Assembly: GCF_900163665.1 (NCBI RefSeq) | Contig: NZ_FUIA01000003.1 | Span: 1 to 64,000 of the forward strand | Length of the DNA stretch: 64,000 bases | Direction: 5' to 3' | Source of the DNA: Frigoribacterium sp. JB110 | Lineage (GTDB): Bacteria; Actinomycetota; Actinomycetes; Actinomycetales; Microbacteriaceae | Shown: positions 53,783-62,030 of the stretch, piece by piece | Numbering within the stretch: the first letter of the stretch is position 1 | Layout of the letters: every line of letters starts with the position of its first letter | The notes under the pieces: generated by a model | What the model was told of the DNA's origin: nothing | What the model saw: the letters and a program-made list of their open reading frames with translations, nothing else | Databases searched by the model: none | Position numbers and translations under genes: made by a program

Positions 53783-55798
53783 TCAGCCGCCCCTGGCGGA
53801 TCGCAGCAGGCTGCGGGCGACGCGGTCCGTCTCACGCAGCATCGTCGCATCGGCGCCCGGCATGGGGCTGATGATCGCGTCGTGCATGGTCTCGTCGACA
53901 GGAATGCCCGCGATATGGAACGCTCGGTCGACCGTGCCGTCTGCGCGGATGAGCCGCCCCGTGCCAGGGTCGATGTCGACTCCGCCTGTCGCTACGTCGT
54001 CGCCGTCGCGCGACGACACCTCGAAGGGGCGGATGCGACCCGCATCGTTCAGCGACCGGATGAGCGGGTCGGCGCTGCGGCCGACGTCGTGGAACCGCAT
54101 CAGAGCGTCGATCAGCACGGGCGCCGTCACATCGGCACCGGTCACAGCGGATGTCGCACGGAAGCCGTCGGCGTCGGCCTCAATGCCGGCGGCCGGGCCG
54201 ATGAAGCGCACCAGCCCCGCCTCGTGCAGCGCAAGCAGCTGACGGTTGCGGAACGCCGGCGGCCCGGAGCCTGCGTGGTTGCCGATCGCCTGGAACCGCG
54301 CCTGCCCGCCCCAGCGCGACTCAGCGTCGAAGCCGCCGAACGCGCCTGCCCTGTAAGCCACGCCGCGCGCTGACGCGACGGTCCACAGGGCGGCCTTCAC
54401 CGGACTGTCCGCGCCTCGCTCGGCCTCGCGCAGGTCGTCCGCGACGAAGCGTGTCGCCCATTCGTCGAACTCGTCGGGCCCGGAGAACCGGATGTCGTGG
54501 CCGGGGGAGATCACCGCCCCGAGATCGAGGCGATCGTCGGGATCCGGGACGAAAGGTGCGACGGCCTCAGCGAGGGCGGTCACGATCGGGGAGCGGGCCG
54601 GATCGCCGGCATCCGGATGACCGCTGCCTGCCGCGATGTCGACGCCGTCGATCGCCGCGAGGGCGCCGTCGAGGTCGATGGCGCCCGGCTTCACACGATG
54701 GAGCGTCGTACCGTGGGCGCAGTAGGCGTCCTTGGCGATCAGAGGCCACAGCTCGCGGTCGAAGTCGATCGGGCGCGGGTGCGCCGACCAGTCGACGCTT
54801 CGCGCGTAGCGCAGTTCGGCCTTCGGCGGCAGCGAGCCGTAGAGGGTCTTGGCGCGGTAGGGCACGCCACGGTTCGAGGTGACGAGCAGGCGGGGCTCTC
54901 TGCCAGACGGTTCGTACCGCAGCCCCCACGGCATCTCGCCGTCGGCGACGAAGCGCCCGCCGCGCTCCACCGTGAGAAGCGCCATGGCATCGAAGAAGCC
55001 CATCCCGACGCCGCGGACGATCGCGTCGGAGCCGTCAGGCACCTCGACGAGGTTCTGATCGACGGGGCTTCCCTGCCGCACCCACACCAGCGCGGGGCTC
55101 GCCGTCACCGCATCGGCCAGCTCCGCCTCGTGCCACGGGGGCGCAGAATGAAGCCATCCGGTGGCGGCGACGACAGCGTCCGCCTCGATCCGCTCACCCG
55201 ATCTGAGGGAGAGAACCTGCCTGCCTCCCCGCTCAGAGACGCCCGTGACTCGATCCGTGTGCTCGTGCACGCGCACGTCATTCGGGGCAGCGGCGACGGC
55301 GCGCCCCCAGCACCAGCGGATGTACTCGCCGTAGAGGGGCCTGCTGGGGTGCGACTCCGGGCGCTGCGCCTCGAGCTCGTCGCGGTACTCCTCGACGAAG
55401 CCCTCGCGCACCGGATGAGACTCGAACACCCGCACGCGCCCCGGATCGACGCCGCCGATGCGGCGACGGACCTCGTCGGTCGGCACGGCATCCGGCATCC
55501 CGTGTGAGAGCGCGAGCTGGCACCACTCGTACATCGTGGGCCCCTGCCTGACCGGACCAGCCATCGTCACCGACTCGTCGGTGAAGAGTGTGACGGCATC
55601 GGCGAGGGTGTTCATGCACAGCTCGCGGGTCTGATCGGTGCGCCACACCCGGCCCGCGCCGATCTGCGTGTCGTCGATGATGTGCACGTCGAGCGGTCGA
55701 GGGCCGAGCTCGCCGAGGTTCGCGACCATCCGGTCGAGAAGGAGAACGCCTCGGGGGCCGCCCCCGACGATCGCGATGGCGGGTCGGCTGGAGGTCAT
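53783..55798 (-). CDS. Large FAD/NAD(P)-binding protein (NAD_binding_9 type)
   Basis: 671 residues from ATG 55798; a longer frame upstream has no homology. The N-terminal nucleotide-binding motif IAIVGGGPRGVLLLDRMV (residues 7-24) is typical of the FAD-NAD(P)-binding family. WLHS and GMGFFDAMALL segments follow, then a less conserved C-terminal half with DAESRWGGQARFQAIGNHAGSGPPAFRN. A monooxygenase or dehydrogenase role is probable. It is divergent from the HAAT-type importer operon, sharing a 155-bp promoter region. Confidence 0.82.
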   Translation of the reverse strand: MTSSRPAIAIVGGGPRGVLLLDRMVANLGELGPRPLDVHIIDDTQIGAGRVWRTDQTRELCMNTLADAVTLFTDESVTMAGPVRQGPTMYEWCQLALSHGMPDAVPTDEVRRRIGGVDPGRVRVFESHPVREGFVEEYRDELEAQRPESHPSRPLYGEYIRWCWGRAVAAAPNDVRVHEHTDRVTGVSERGGRQVLSLRSGERIEADAVVAATGWLHSAPPWHEAELADAVTASPALVWVRQGSPVDQNLVEVPDGSDAIVRGVGMGFFDAMALLTVERGGRFVADGEMPWGLRYEPSGREPRLLVTSNRGVPYRAKTLYGSLPPKAELRYARSVDWSAHPRPIDFDRELWPLIAKDAYCAHGTTLHRVKPGAIDLDGALAAIDGVDIAAGSGHPDAGDPARSPIVTALAEAVAPFVPDPDDRLDLGAVISPGHDIRFSGPDEFDEWATRFVADDLREAERGADSPVKAALWTVASARGVAYRAGAFGGFDAESRWGGQARFQAIGNHAGSGPPAFRNRQLLALHEAGLVRFIGPAAGIEADADGFRATSAVTGADVTAPVLIDALMRFHDVGRSADPLIRSLNDAGRIRPFEVSSRDGDDVATGGVDIDPGTGRLIRADGTVDRAFHIAGIPVDETMHDAIISPMPGADATMLRETDRVARSLLRSARGG

Positions 55799-55953
55799 CG
55801 CTCCATTCTCCCGCGGCCCTGGCGCGTCGGTGCGCACCGCGCGGATCGTGTCGTCGTGTTTCGTCACGCCGCGACATCGAGCCAGCGCATGGGGGAAGAT
55901 AGTACCTACGTCTTTAGCTACGACGTGGCATCCGATCCCGAAGAAGGACCATC

Positions 55954-57108
55954 ATGACGAAGCGTTTCCGCGCGGCCGCCGCAGCCGTAATCGCCGCCTC
56001 TGCCCTCGCCGCGACGGCCTGTGCTGCCGGCGACGGCTCGTCCGGCGGTTCCTCCGACGACCCGATCGTGCTCGGTGCCTCGGGCCCGCTCACGGGCAAC
56101 CAGGCCGAGTACGGCAAGAACTGGCAGGAGGGCTTCCAGATCGCCCTCGACGAGATCAACGGCGACGGCGGCGTGAACGGTCGCGATGTCGAGATCAAGT
56201 TCGAGGACAGCCAGGGCGAGGCCAGCCAGGCCACCACGATCGCGCAGCGCTTCGTCAGCGATGACAGCGTCCTCGCCGTGATGGGCGACTTCTCGTCGGC
56301 GACGTCGATGGTTGCGAGCCCGCTGTATCAGCGCGGCGGCCTGACCCAGCTCGGCATCACCAACTCGCACCCCGACTTCACCACGACCGGTGACTACATC
56401 TTCGCCACCTCGATCACACAGGAGGTCGAGGGCCGCGAGGTCGCCACCAAGACAGGCACCCTCGGCGAGAACATCGCGGTGTTCTACCTGAACACCGACT
56501 GGGGCACGACGGCATTCGACGTGATCGAGGACCAGATCGCTGAGGACGGCAACAACCTCGTGTACTCGACGGGCGTCGAGGAGGAGTCGACGGACTTCCG
56601 TCCCCAGCTCATCGAGGCGCGCGACGCGGGCGCGGACGTGGTGCTCTACTACACGTACTACTCGTCGACGGCACTGCTGGCCAAGCAGGCAGACCAGGTG
56701 GGGCTCGACGTTCCGGAGGTCGCGGTGAGCTCCAACTACTCGCCGGAGCTGCTCGACCTCGGCGGGGAGGCCGTCGAGGACGTCTACCTCAACACGGTCT
56801 TCTTCCCCGGCGCCGATGACCCGGCCGTGACCGATTTCGTGACCAGGTTCAACGACGAGTTCGGCTACGACCCCAACTCGTTCGCCGCCTACGCCTACGA
56901 CGGCGTGAAGCAGCTCGCCTGGGCCGCAGAGAATGCGGAGACACCGGATCGCGACGGCCTCCGCAACGCCCTCGCCGACGGAAGCGACATCCCCTCGGTC
57001 ATCTTCGGCCCGACCACGTTCAACGACGAGCGCCGCATCGACGACCCGACCTTCACCTGGCTCCAGGTGCAGGACGGCGACTTCGTTCAGACCGACGACC
57101 TGAACTGA
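55954..57108 (+). CDS. Branched-chain-amino-acid-type (HAAT) ABC substrate-binding lipoprotein
   Basis: 384 residues, with AAGAAGGA about 10 bases before the ATG. Signal peptide plus lipobox TAC near residue 24, then a Ser/Gly-rich linker. The mature part is a LivK-like binding protein (IVLGASGPLTGNQAEYGKNWQEGFQIALDEING, AVMGDFSSATSMVASPLYQRGGL). LivK relatives bind amino acids, amides or aromatic acids, so the ligand is not evident. First gene of a six-gene operon. Confidence 0.9.
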   Translation: MTKRFRAAAAAVIAASALAATACAAGDGSSGGSSDDPIVLGASGPLTGNQAEYGKNWQEGFQIALDEINGDGGVNGRDVEIKFEDSQGEASQATTIAQRFVSDDSVLAVMGDFSSATSMVASPLYQRGGLTQLGITNSHPDFTTTGDYIFATSITQEVEGREVATKTGTLGENIAVFYLNTDWGTTAFDVIEDQIAEDGNNLVYSTGVEEESTDFRPQLIEARDAGADVVLYYTYYSSTALLAKQADQVGLDVPEVAVSSNYSPELLDLGGEAVEDVYLNTVFFPGADDPAVTDFVTRFNDEFGYDPNSFAAYAYDGVKQLAWAAENAETPDRDGLRNALADGSDIPSVIFGPTTFNDERRIDDPTFTWLQVQDGDFVQTDDLN

Positions 57109-57111
57109 CGC

Positions 57112-59058
57112 ATGCTCGACACACTCGTCGCCGGGCTCATCAACGGCAACGCCTATGCGCTCGTCGCGCTCGGGCTGTCGCTGGTGATCGGCGTTGCGAA
57201 CGTCGTCAACTTCGCACAGGGCTCGCTGTTCGCCGTCGGTGCGATGGTGGGCTGGTGGGTCACCACGACCATGGGCATGCCGCTGTGGGCCGCCGCGCTC
57301 GCTGCGATCGTCGTGACCGGTGCGCTCGGCTGGGTGATCAACCTCGTCGCGGTGCGCCCGTTCGCGGGGCGCGCGCCCATCGCGGCCGTGCTGTCGACGA
57401 TCGCGGTGATGATCATCCTGGACAACCTCGTGCAGGTCGTCTTCGGGCCGCAGGTGCGCCCATTCGAGACCGGACTGCCGGATGTCAGGCTCCAGGTGGG
57501 CGGCATCTCGATCGGACTGATCGATGTGATCATCCTGGCCACAGGGATCATCCTGATGGTGGCGCTCTCACTCGTGCTCCGGTTCACCAAGCTGGGCCGT
57601 GCGGTGCGCGCCACGAGCCAGGATCGCGATGCGGCCGCGCAGATGGGGGTTCCCGTCCGTCGCGTGCAGGCGTTGGCCTTCATCGTCGCCTCAGCCCTCG
57701 GTGGTCTCGCGGGTGTTCTCGTCGCGGCGTACTTCGGCACGATCGCCCCCACGCAGGGCTTCCAGATCGGCATCGCCGGCATCGCCGCGGCGACGCTCGG
57801 AGGGCTCGGCTCGCTGCTCGGTGCCGTGGTGGGCGGCTGGATCCTCGGCGTGCTCGAGGCGATCGGCGTGAGCTTCTGGGGCGACTCCGTGCGTCAGCTG
57901 ATCACCTTCGGTGCGCTGCTTCTCGTGCTCTGGATCCGCCCAGAGGGCATCTTCGGCAAGAAGACCGTGAAACGAGAACCGCTCACCGGAACCTTCTTCT
58001 CGCAGGGGCGCGCGATCGTGATGCGATGGTGGCAGATCGCGATCCTCGTCGTGCTCGCCGCGCTGCCGATCATTCCAGGGATCTTCTCCGGCTACACCAC
58101 TCAGGTGGGCATCCAGGTGATCGCGTTCTCGATGATCGCGCTGTCGATGACGGTCATCGGCGGAGCGGCCGGCCAGCTCTCCCTCGGGCAGGCCGGTGCC
58201 GTCGCGATCGGTGCCTACGCGGCCGCGCTGCTGATGAAGAGCGCCGGACTTCCGTTCCTCGTGGTGGTCATCCTCGCCGGTCTCATCTCCGCGGTACTGG
58301 TATCACTGCTCGCAGCGCCGAGCTGGCGCCTGTCCGGCCACTATCCGGCGATCGCCACGCTCGCCACGGGCGCGGGGATCTCGGCGCTCATCCTGTTCGC
58401 CGAACCGCTCACCGGCGGCGGATCCGGGATCTCACTGATCCCGTTCATGGACGTGTTCGGCTACGAGCTCACCTCGACCAGCGAGATCTACGCCATCGGC
58501 CTCGTGCTGCTGCTCGCGCTGGTGCTGATCGTATGGCGCCTCGGAGGCTCGCACATCGGCCGCTACTGGCGGGCGATCCGCGACGACGAGGTCGCCGCGC
58601 GATCGGCGGGCATCGCGGCTCCGCAGTACAAGTCGCTCGCCTTCGGCGTCGGAGGCTTCATCGCCGGCGTCGCCGGCGCGTACTGGGCAGGACAGTACGG
58701 CTACCTCGAGCCGCGCATCTTCGACCCGATGCTGTCGTTCCAGATCGTCACGATCGCCGTGCTCGGCTCGATGCTGCGGCCGTTCGGCGCGATCGTCGGA
58801 TCGGTGATCCTCGTCGGAGGGCTGGAAGTGTTCCGCTTCAGTGCGGAATGGCGCCTGGTGATCTACGGCGTGATCCTGCTCCTGCTCGTCCGGTTCCGTC
58901 CCGAGGGGCTCTGGACGGTTCCGCGCTGGCTCGAGCGTCTCCGCGCGCGCCGATCCGACCCGAACGCCCACGTCGCCGCGACGGCGTCGTCCCATACCGT
59001 GGGAACCCTCAGTGCCTCGGGCGACGCGGAGCCCGCCGAGAAGGGGAGCGAGCGATGA
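57112..59058 (+). CDS. HAAT ABC permease, LivH and LivM domains fused
   Basis: 648 residues. About residues 1-290 are LivH-like (LINGNAYALVALGLSLVIGVANVVNFAQG, MGVPVRRVQALAFIVASALGGLAGVL) and about 310-615 LivM-like (LSLGQAGAVAIGAYAAALL, AARSAGIAAPQYKSLAFGVGGFIAGVAGAYWAGQYG). A hydrophilic tail of about 35 residues ends the chain. Usually these are two genes. It starts three bases after the binding-protein gene and overlaps the next gene by ATGA. Confidence 0.92.
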   Translation: MLDTLVAGLINGNAYALVALGLSLVIGVANVVNFAQGSLFAVGAMVGWWVTTTMGMPLWAAALAAIVVTGALGWVINLVAVRPFAGRAPIAAVLSTIAVMIILDNLVQVVFGPQVRPFETGLPDVRLQVGGISIGLIDVIILATGIILMVALSLVLRFTKLGRAVRATSQDRDAAAQMGVPVRRVQALAFIVASALGGLAGVLVAAYFGTIAPTQGFQIGIAGIAAATLGGLGSLLGAVVGGWILGVLEAIGVSFWGDSVRQLITFGALLLVLWIRPEGIFGKKTVKREPLTGTFFSQGRAIVMRWWQIAILVVLAALPIIPGIFSGYTTQVGIQVIAFSMIALSMTVIGGAAGQLSLGQAGAVAIGAYAAALLMKSAGLPFLVVVILAGLISAVLVSLLAAPSWRLSGHYPAIATLATGAGISALILFAEPLTGGGSGISLIPFMDVFGYELTSTSEIYAIGLVLLLALVLIVWRLGGSHIGRYWRAIRDDEVAARSAGIAAPQYKSLAFGVGGFIAGVAGAYWAGQYGYLEPRIFDPMLSFQIVTIAVLGSMLRPFGAIVGSVILVGGLEVFRFSAEWRLVIYGVILLLLVRFRPEGLWTVPRWLERLRARRSDPNAHVAATASSHTVGTLSASGDAEPAEKGSER

Positions 59059-59951
59059 CCCGGATCCTCGAGGTGTCAGGTCTGACCCGCCGTTTCGGCG
59101 CGCTCAGAGCCGTGGACGAATCCTCCTTCCACGTCGACGAGGGCGAGGTGGTCAGCATCATCGGCCCGAACGGATCGGGCAAGACGACGACGATCAACCT
59201 GCTCAGCGGCGAGCTGAAGCCCGACGGCGGTGCCATCCGATTCCGCGGCCGCGACCTCGCTGGTCTGAGCGCCGACCGGATCGCGGGCGAGGGGCTGCGC
59301 CGCACCTTCCAGAACGGCCGTGTGTTCGCCAACGCCACAGTCGAGGAGAATGTGCTGATCGGTCAGGCGCCGCTCGCACGCGCGACGGCACCGCTGAAAC
59401 CGCTGCGCCGGATGCCGATCATCCGGTGGGCGGCGCTCGTCGTCGAGACCGTGCTGGCGATCGTGGGCACGCCGGCGCAGCGCAGGGAGGAGCGCGAGCG
59501 GCAGCAGCGCGCCGAGACGCAGCTCGAACGCTTCGGCCAGCGTCTGCTGCCGCGGCGCGATCACCCGGCGTGGACGCTGTCGTATGCGAACCGCAGGCGC
59601 ACCGAGATCGCGCGGGCGCTCGCCTCCGATCCGGAGCTGCTGCTCCTCGACGAGCCGACGGCCGGCATGAACACGGCGGAGACCCAGGAGGTCATGCACC
59701 AGCTGCTCGATCTCAAGGCGCAGGGGCAGACGATCCTGCTCGTCGAGCACAAGCTCGATCTGGTGATGTCCGTATCGGATCGGATCATCGTGATGGACGG
59801 CGGCCAGGTGATCGCCGAGGGCACGCCTGTCGAGATCCAGAACGATGAGCGTGTGATCGAGGCGTACCTGGGCAAGCGGCGCGGCACCATCGCCGCACGC
59901 ACGCACGACGTCGCCTCGGCCGTGCTCGATGACGAAGGCGAGGCACGATGA
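59055..59951 (+). CDS. HAAT ABC ATP-binding protein, LivG type, with non-standard signature motif
   Basis: 298 residues from ATG 59055 (ATGA overlap); the frame continues upstream only as a shadow of the permease gene. Walker A GPNGSGKTTTINLLSG, Walker B LLLLDEPTAGMNTAE and the LivG C-terminus VIEAYLGKRRG are normal. The ABC signature, LSYGQ in LivG proteins, reads LSYAN (residues 175-179), so both the Gly and the Gln are replaced. There is also an insertion of about 60 residues, rich in Arg and Glu, before the signature. Confidence 0.9.
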   Translation: MTRILEVSGLTRRFGALRAVDESSFHVDEGEVVSIIGPNGSGKTTTINLLSGELKPDGGAIRFRGRDLAGLSADRIAGEGLRRTFQNGRVFANATVEENVLIGQAPLARATAPLKPLRRMPIIRWAALVVETVLAIVGTPAQRREERERQQRAETQLERFGQRLLPRRDHPAWTLSYANRRRTEIARALASDPELLLLDEPTAGMNTAETQEVMHQLLDLKAQGQTILLVEHKLDLVMSVSDRIIVMDGGQVIAEGTPVEIQNDERVIEAYLGKRRGTIAARTHDVASAVLDDEGEAR

Positions 59952-60718
59952 ACACGCTTCTGGACGTTCAGAACGTCGATGTCTACTACGGCGAGTTCCA
60001 CGCCCTGCAGAACGTCAGCTACACGATCGGCGAGGGAGAGATCGTCTCTCTCCTCGGAGGCAATGCGTCAGGCAAGTCCACGACGATGAAGACGATCCTC
60101 CGCCTCGTCGACGTTCGCTCAGGCGACATCCGGTTCGACGGTCGCAGCATCACGAAGTCCTCGACGGCCGAAGTCGTGCGCACAGGCATCGCCAGCGTGC
60201 CAGAGGCGCGGCGGGTGTTTCCCGAGATGTCGATCGAGGAGAACCTGCTCGTGGGCGCCTACACCAGGCGCGGCGGTGCGGACCTGAAGGCCGACCTGGA
60301 GACGCAGTACGAGATGTTCCCCAAGCTCGCGCAGCGGCGGCGCCAGATGGCGGGCACCATGTCAGGCGGCGAACAGCAGATGCTCGCGTTCGCGAGGGCG
60401 CTGATGTCGAAGCCGCGGCTGATCTGCATGGACGAGCCGACCATGGGCCTGGCGCCCATCGTGGTCGACCAGGTGCTCGAGTCGATCCAGCGCATCAACC
60501 GGGAGCTCGGCGTCGCCGTCTTCATGGTCGAGCAGGCGGCCGAGCTGGCGCTGTCGATCGCGCACCGCGGCTACGTTCTGGTCAACGGCGTCGTCAGGCT
60601 GGAGGGATCGGCGCGCGAGCTGCTCGCCGATCCGGAGATCCGGGAGGCCTATCTCGGTCAGAGTGCTGAGGAACAGGATCCGGATGATTCACGACCGCAG
60701 AGAAAGGACGATCGATGA
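59948..60718 (+). CDS. HAAT ABC ATP-binding protein, LivF type
   Basis: 256 residues from an ATG that overlaps the LivG stop. Walker A GGNASGKSTTMKTIL, signature MSGGEQQMLAFARAL and Walker B LICMDEPTMGLAP are intact, so this subunit should have full ATPase capacity even if the LivG partner is altered. It overlaps the next gene by ATGA. Confidence 0.92.
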   Translation: MNTLLDVQNVDVYYGEFHALQNVSYTIGEGEIVSLLGGNASGKSTTMKTILRLVDVRSGDIRFDGRSITKSSTAEVVRTGIASVPEARRVFPEMSIEENLLVGAYTRRGGADLKADLETQYEMFPKLAQRRRQMAGTMSGGEQQMLAFARALMSKPRLICMDEPTMGLAPIVVDQVLESIQRINRELGVAVFMVEQAAELALSIAHRGYVLVNGVVRLEGSARELLADPEIREAYLGQSAEEQDPDDSRPQRKDDR

Positions 60719-61362
60719 CTGACGTGGTCGATTCCATCGTCGGCGTGCGCCCAGGGGACGCACTCGACGCGCTCCGTGCGCGCAGGCCGGAAGCCAGGCG
60801 CAACGCCCAAGCGGCGTACGAGGCGCTGTTCGTCGGCGTCGACGAGACGCATGCGAGCCTCGCCGAGCGGCGCGCCGTCGGCCTGTTCGTCGCGCTGCTG
60901 CATCGTCAGTCGGCGGTGGCGGAGCACTACGGCGATCTGCTCTCCGAACAGGACGAGGAGCTCGCAGAAGCAGTGGCGGGCGCGTCGGACGACGGTGAGG
61001 CGGAGGGGCCGTACGGCGGGTTCGACGGACCGCTGGCCGACGAGTCGGTCGAGGGCCCCACCTATCGCGTCGCCGACCGCGCGGCGATGGGGGAGAGGCT
61101 CAGCGCAGCGCTCGAGCACGCGCACCTGCTGACGTTCCACCCGCGCGACGCGAAGCGAGAGCACCTGCAGGCGCTCCTCGACGCCGGATGGACGACGACG
61201 GGCGCCGTCACGCTGTCGCAGCTGATCGCCTTCCTCGCCTTCCAGATCCGGCTCGTGCACGGTCTGGCCGTGCTCGGCCGCCGCGGCGTGAGCGTGTCCG
61301 ACATCGATGCAGACCGGCTGGCTGCGGCGACTGCCGCGGCTCAGGAAGGGGAGGAAGCATGA
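60715..61362 (+). CDS. CMD-domain protein (Avi_7170-like), no cysteine
   Basis: 215 residues. A carboxymuconolactone-decarboxylase-like helical fold (LAERRAVGLFVALLHRQSAVAEHYGDLL in the first half, LTLSQLIAFLAFQIRLVHGLAVLG-like helices in the second). It resembles the family annotated as CMD domain protein, Avi_7170. It has no Cys at all, so it cannot be a thiol peroxidase. It overlaps both neighbours by four bases. Confidence 0.83.
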   Translation: MTDVVDSIVGVRPGDALDALRARRPEARRNAQAAYEALFVGVDETHASLAERRAVGLFVALLHRQSAVAEHYGDLLSEQDEELAEAVAGASDDGEAEGPYGGFDGPLADESVEGPTYRVADRAAMGERLSAALEHAHLLTFHPRDAKREHLQALLDAGWTTTGAVTLSQLIAFLAFQIRLVHGLAVLGRRGVSVSDIDADRLAAATAAAQEGEEA

Positions 61363-61964
61363 GCGAGCAGCTGGCGCCGCAGCGCGACGTGAACGTGCCA
61401 GAGGAGTTCACGCAGGAGATCCTCGGCTGGGTGTCGTGGCTCGAGCCCGTGGCGGAAGCCGACCTCACCGAAGAGCAGTATGAGGCGATGATCCAGCGCG
61501 GTCGCGCCAAACAGGAGTACTTCCGCCTGCTCGCTCACGATCCCGCAGTGCTGCTACACCGCACGCGGGCGGACTTCGACATCTTCTTCAACAAGGCCGC
61601 GGGGCTCCCGCGCGCCGATCGCGAGATCGCGGCGGCGGCGGCGTCGCGCCTGAACGGATGCGTCTACTGCGCCTCCGTGCACGCCAGGTTCGCCTCGCAC
61701 CACGCGAAGCGCACCGACGACGTGCAGCGGCTGCTGGACGATGGCGTATCTGCCCGCACGGATGCCCGCTGGGATGCGATCGTCGATGCGACCGTCGCGC
61801 TCACCGAGACGCCGAGCGCGTTCGACGAGTCGACCCTCGACGCTCTCGCGGACGCGGGGCTGGGCGACGACGAGGTGTACGACGTCATCCTTGCCGGCGG
61901 GTTCTTCAACTGGGCGAACCGCCTGATGCTGACGCTCGGGGAGCCGGAGCTCCCGCAGAAGTGA
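61359..61964 (+). CDS. Alkylhydroperoxidase-domain protein (Avi_7169-like)
   Basis: 201 residues from ATG 61359 (ATGA). AhpD-like active site CVYCASVHARF gives the CxxC and following His of peroxidase or carboxymuconolactone-decarboxylase-like enzymes. It is paired with the cysteine-free CMD protein in front. In known genomes the Avi_7169/Avi_7170 pair travels with ABC transporters and flavin enzymes. Here they end a HAAT importer operon divergent from an FAD-binding protein gene. Confidence 0.86.
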   Translation: MSEQLAPQRDVNVPEEFTQEILGWVSWLEPVAEADLTEEQYEAMIQRGRAKQEYFRLLAHDPAVLLHRTRADFDIFFNKAAGLPRADREIAAAAASRLNGCVYCASVHARFASHHAKRTDDVQRLLDDGVSARTDARWDAIVDATVALTETPSAFDESTLDALADAGLGDDEVYDVILAGGFFNWANRLMLTLGEPELPQK

Positions 61965-62006
61965 CACTCGGCGCCGGGCCCGTATACGGGCCCGGCGCCG
62001 AGTGTC
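61963..62006. terminator. Perfect 44-bp palindrome at the end of the HAAT/CMD operon
   Basis: GACACTCGGCGCCGGGCCCG and TA are mirrored without a loop. It begins on the middle base of the stop codon TGA (61962-61964) and ends 24 bases before uvrB. A strong terminator candidate, or a DNA cruciform, without a T-run. Confidence 0.7.
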
Positions 62007-62030
62007 GGTGGTGGGGCATAGCCTGGAAGC

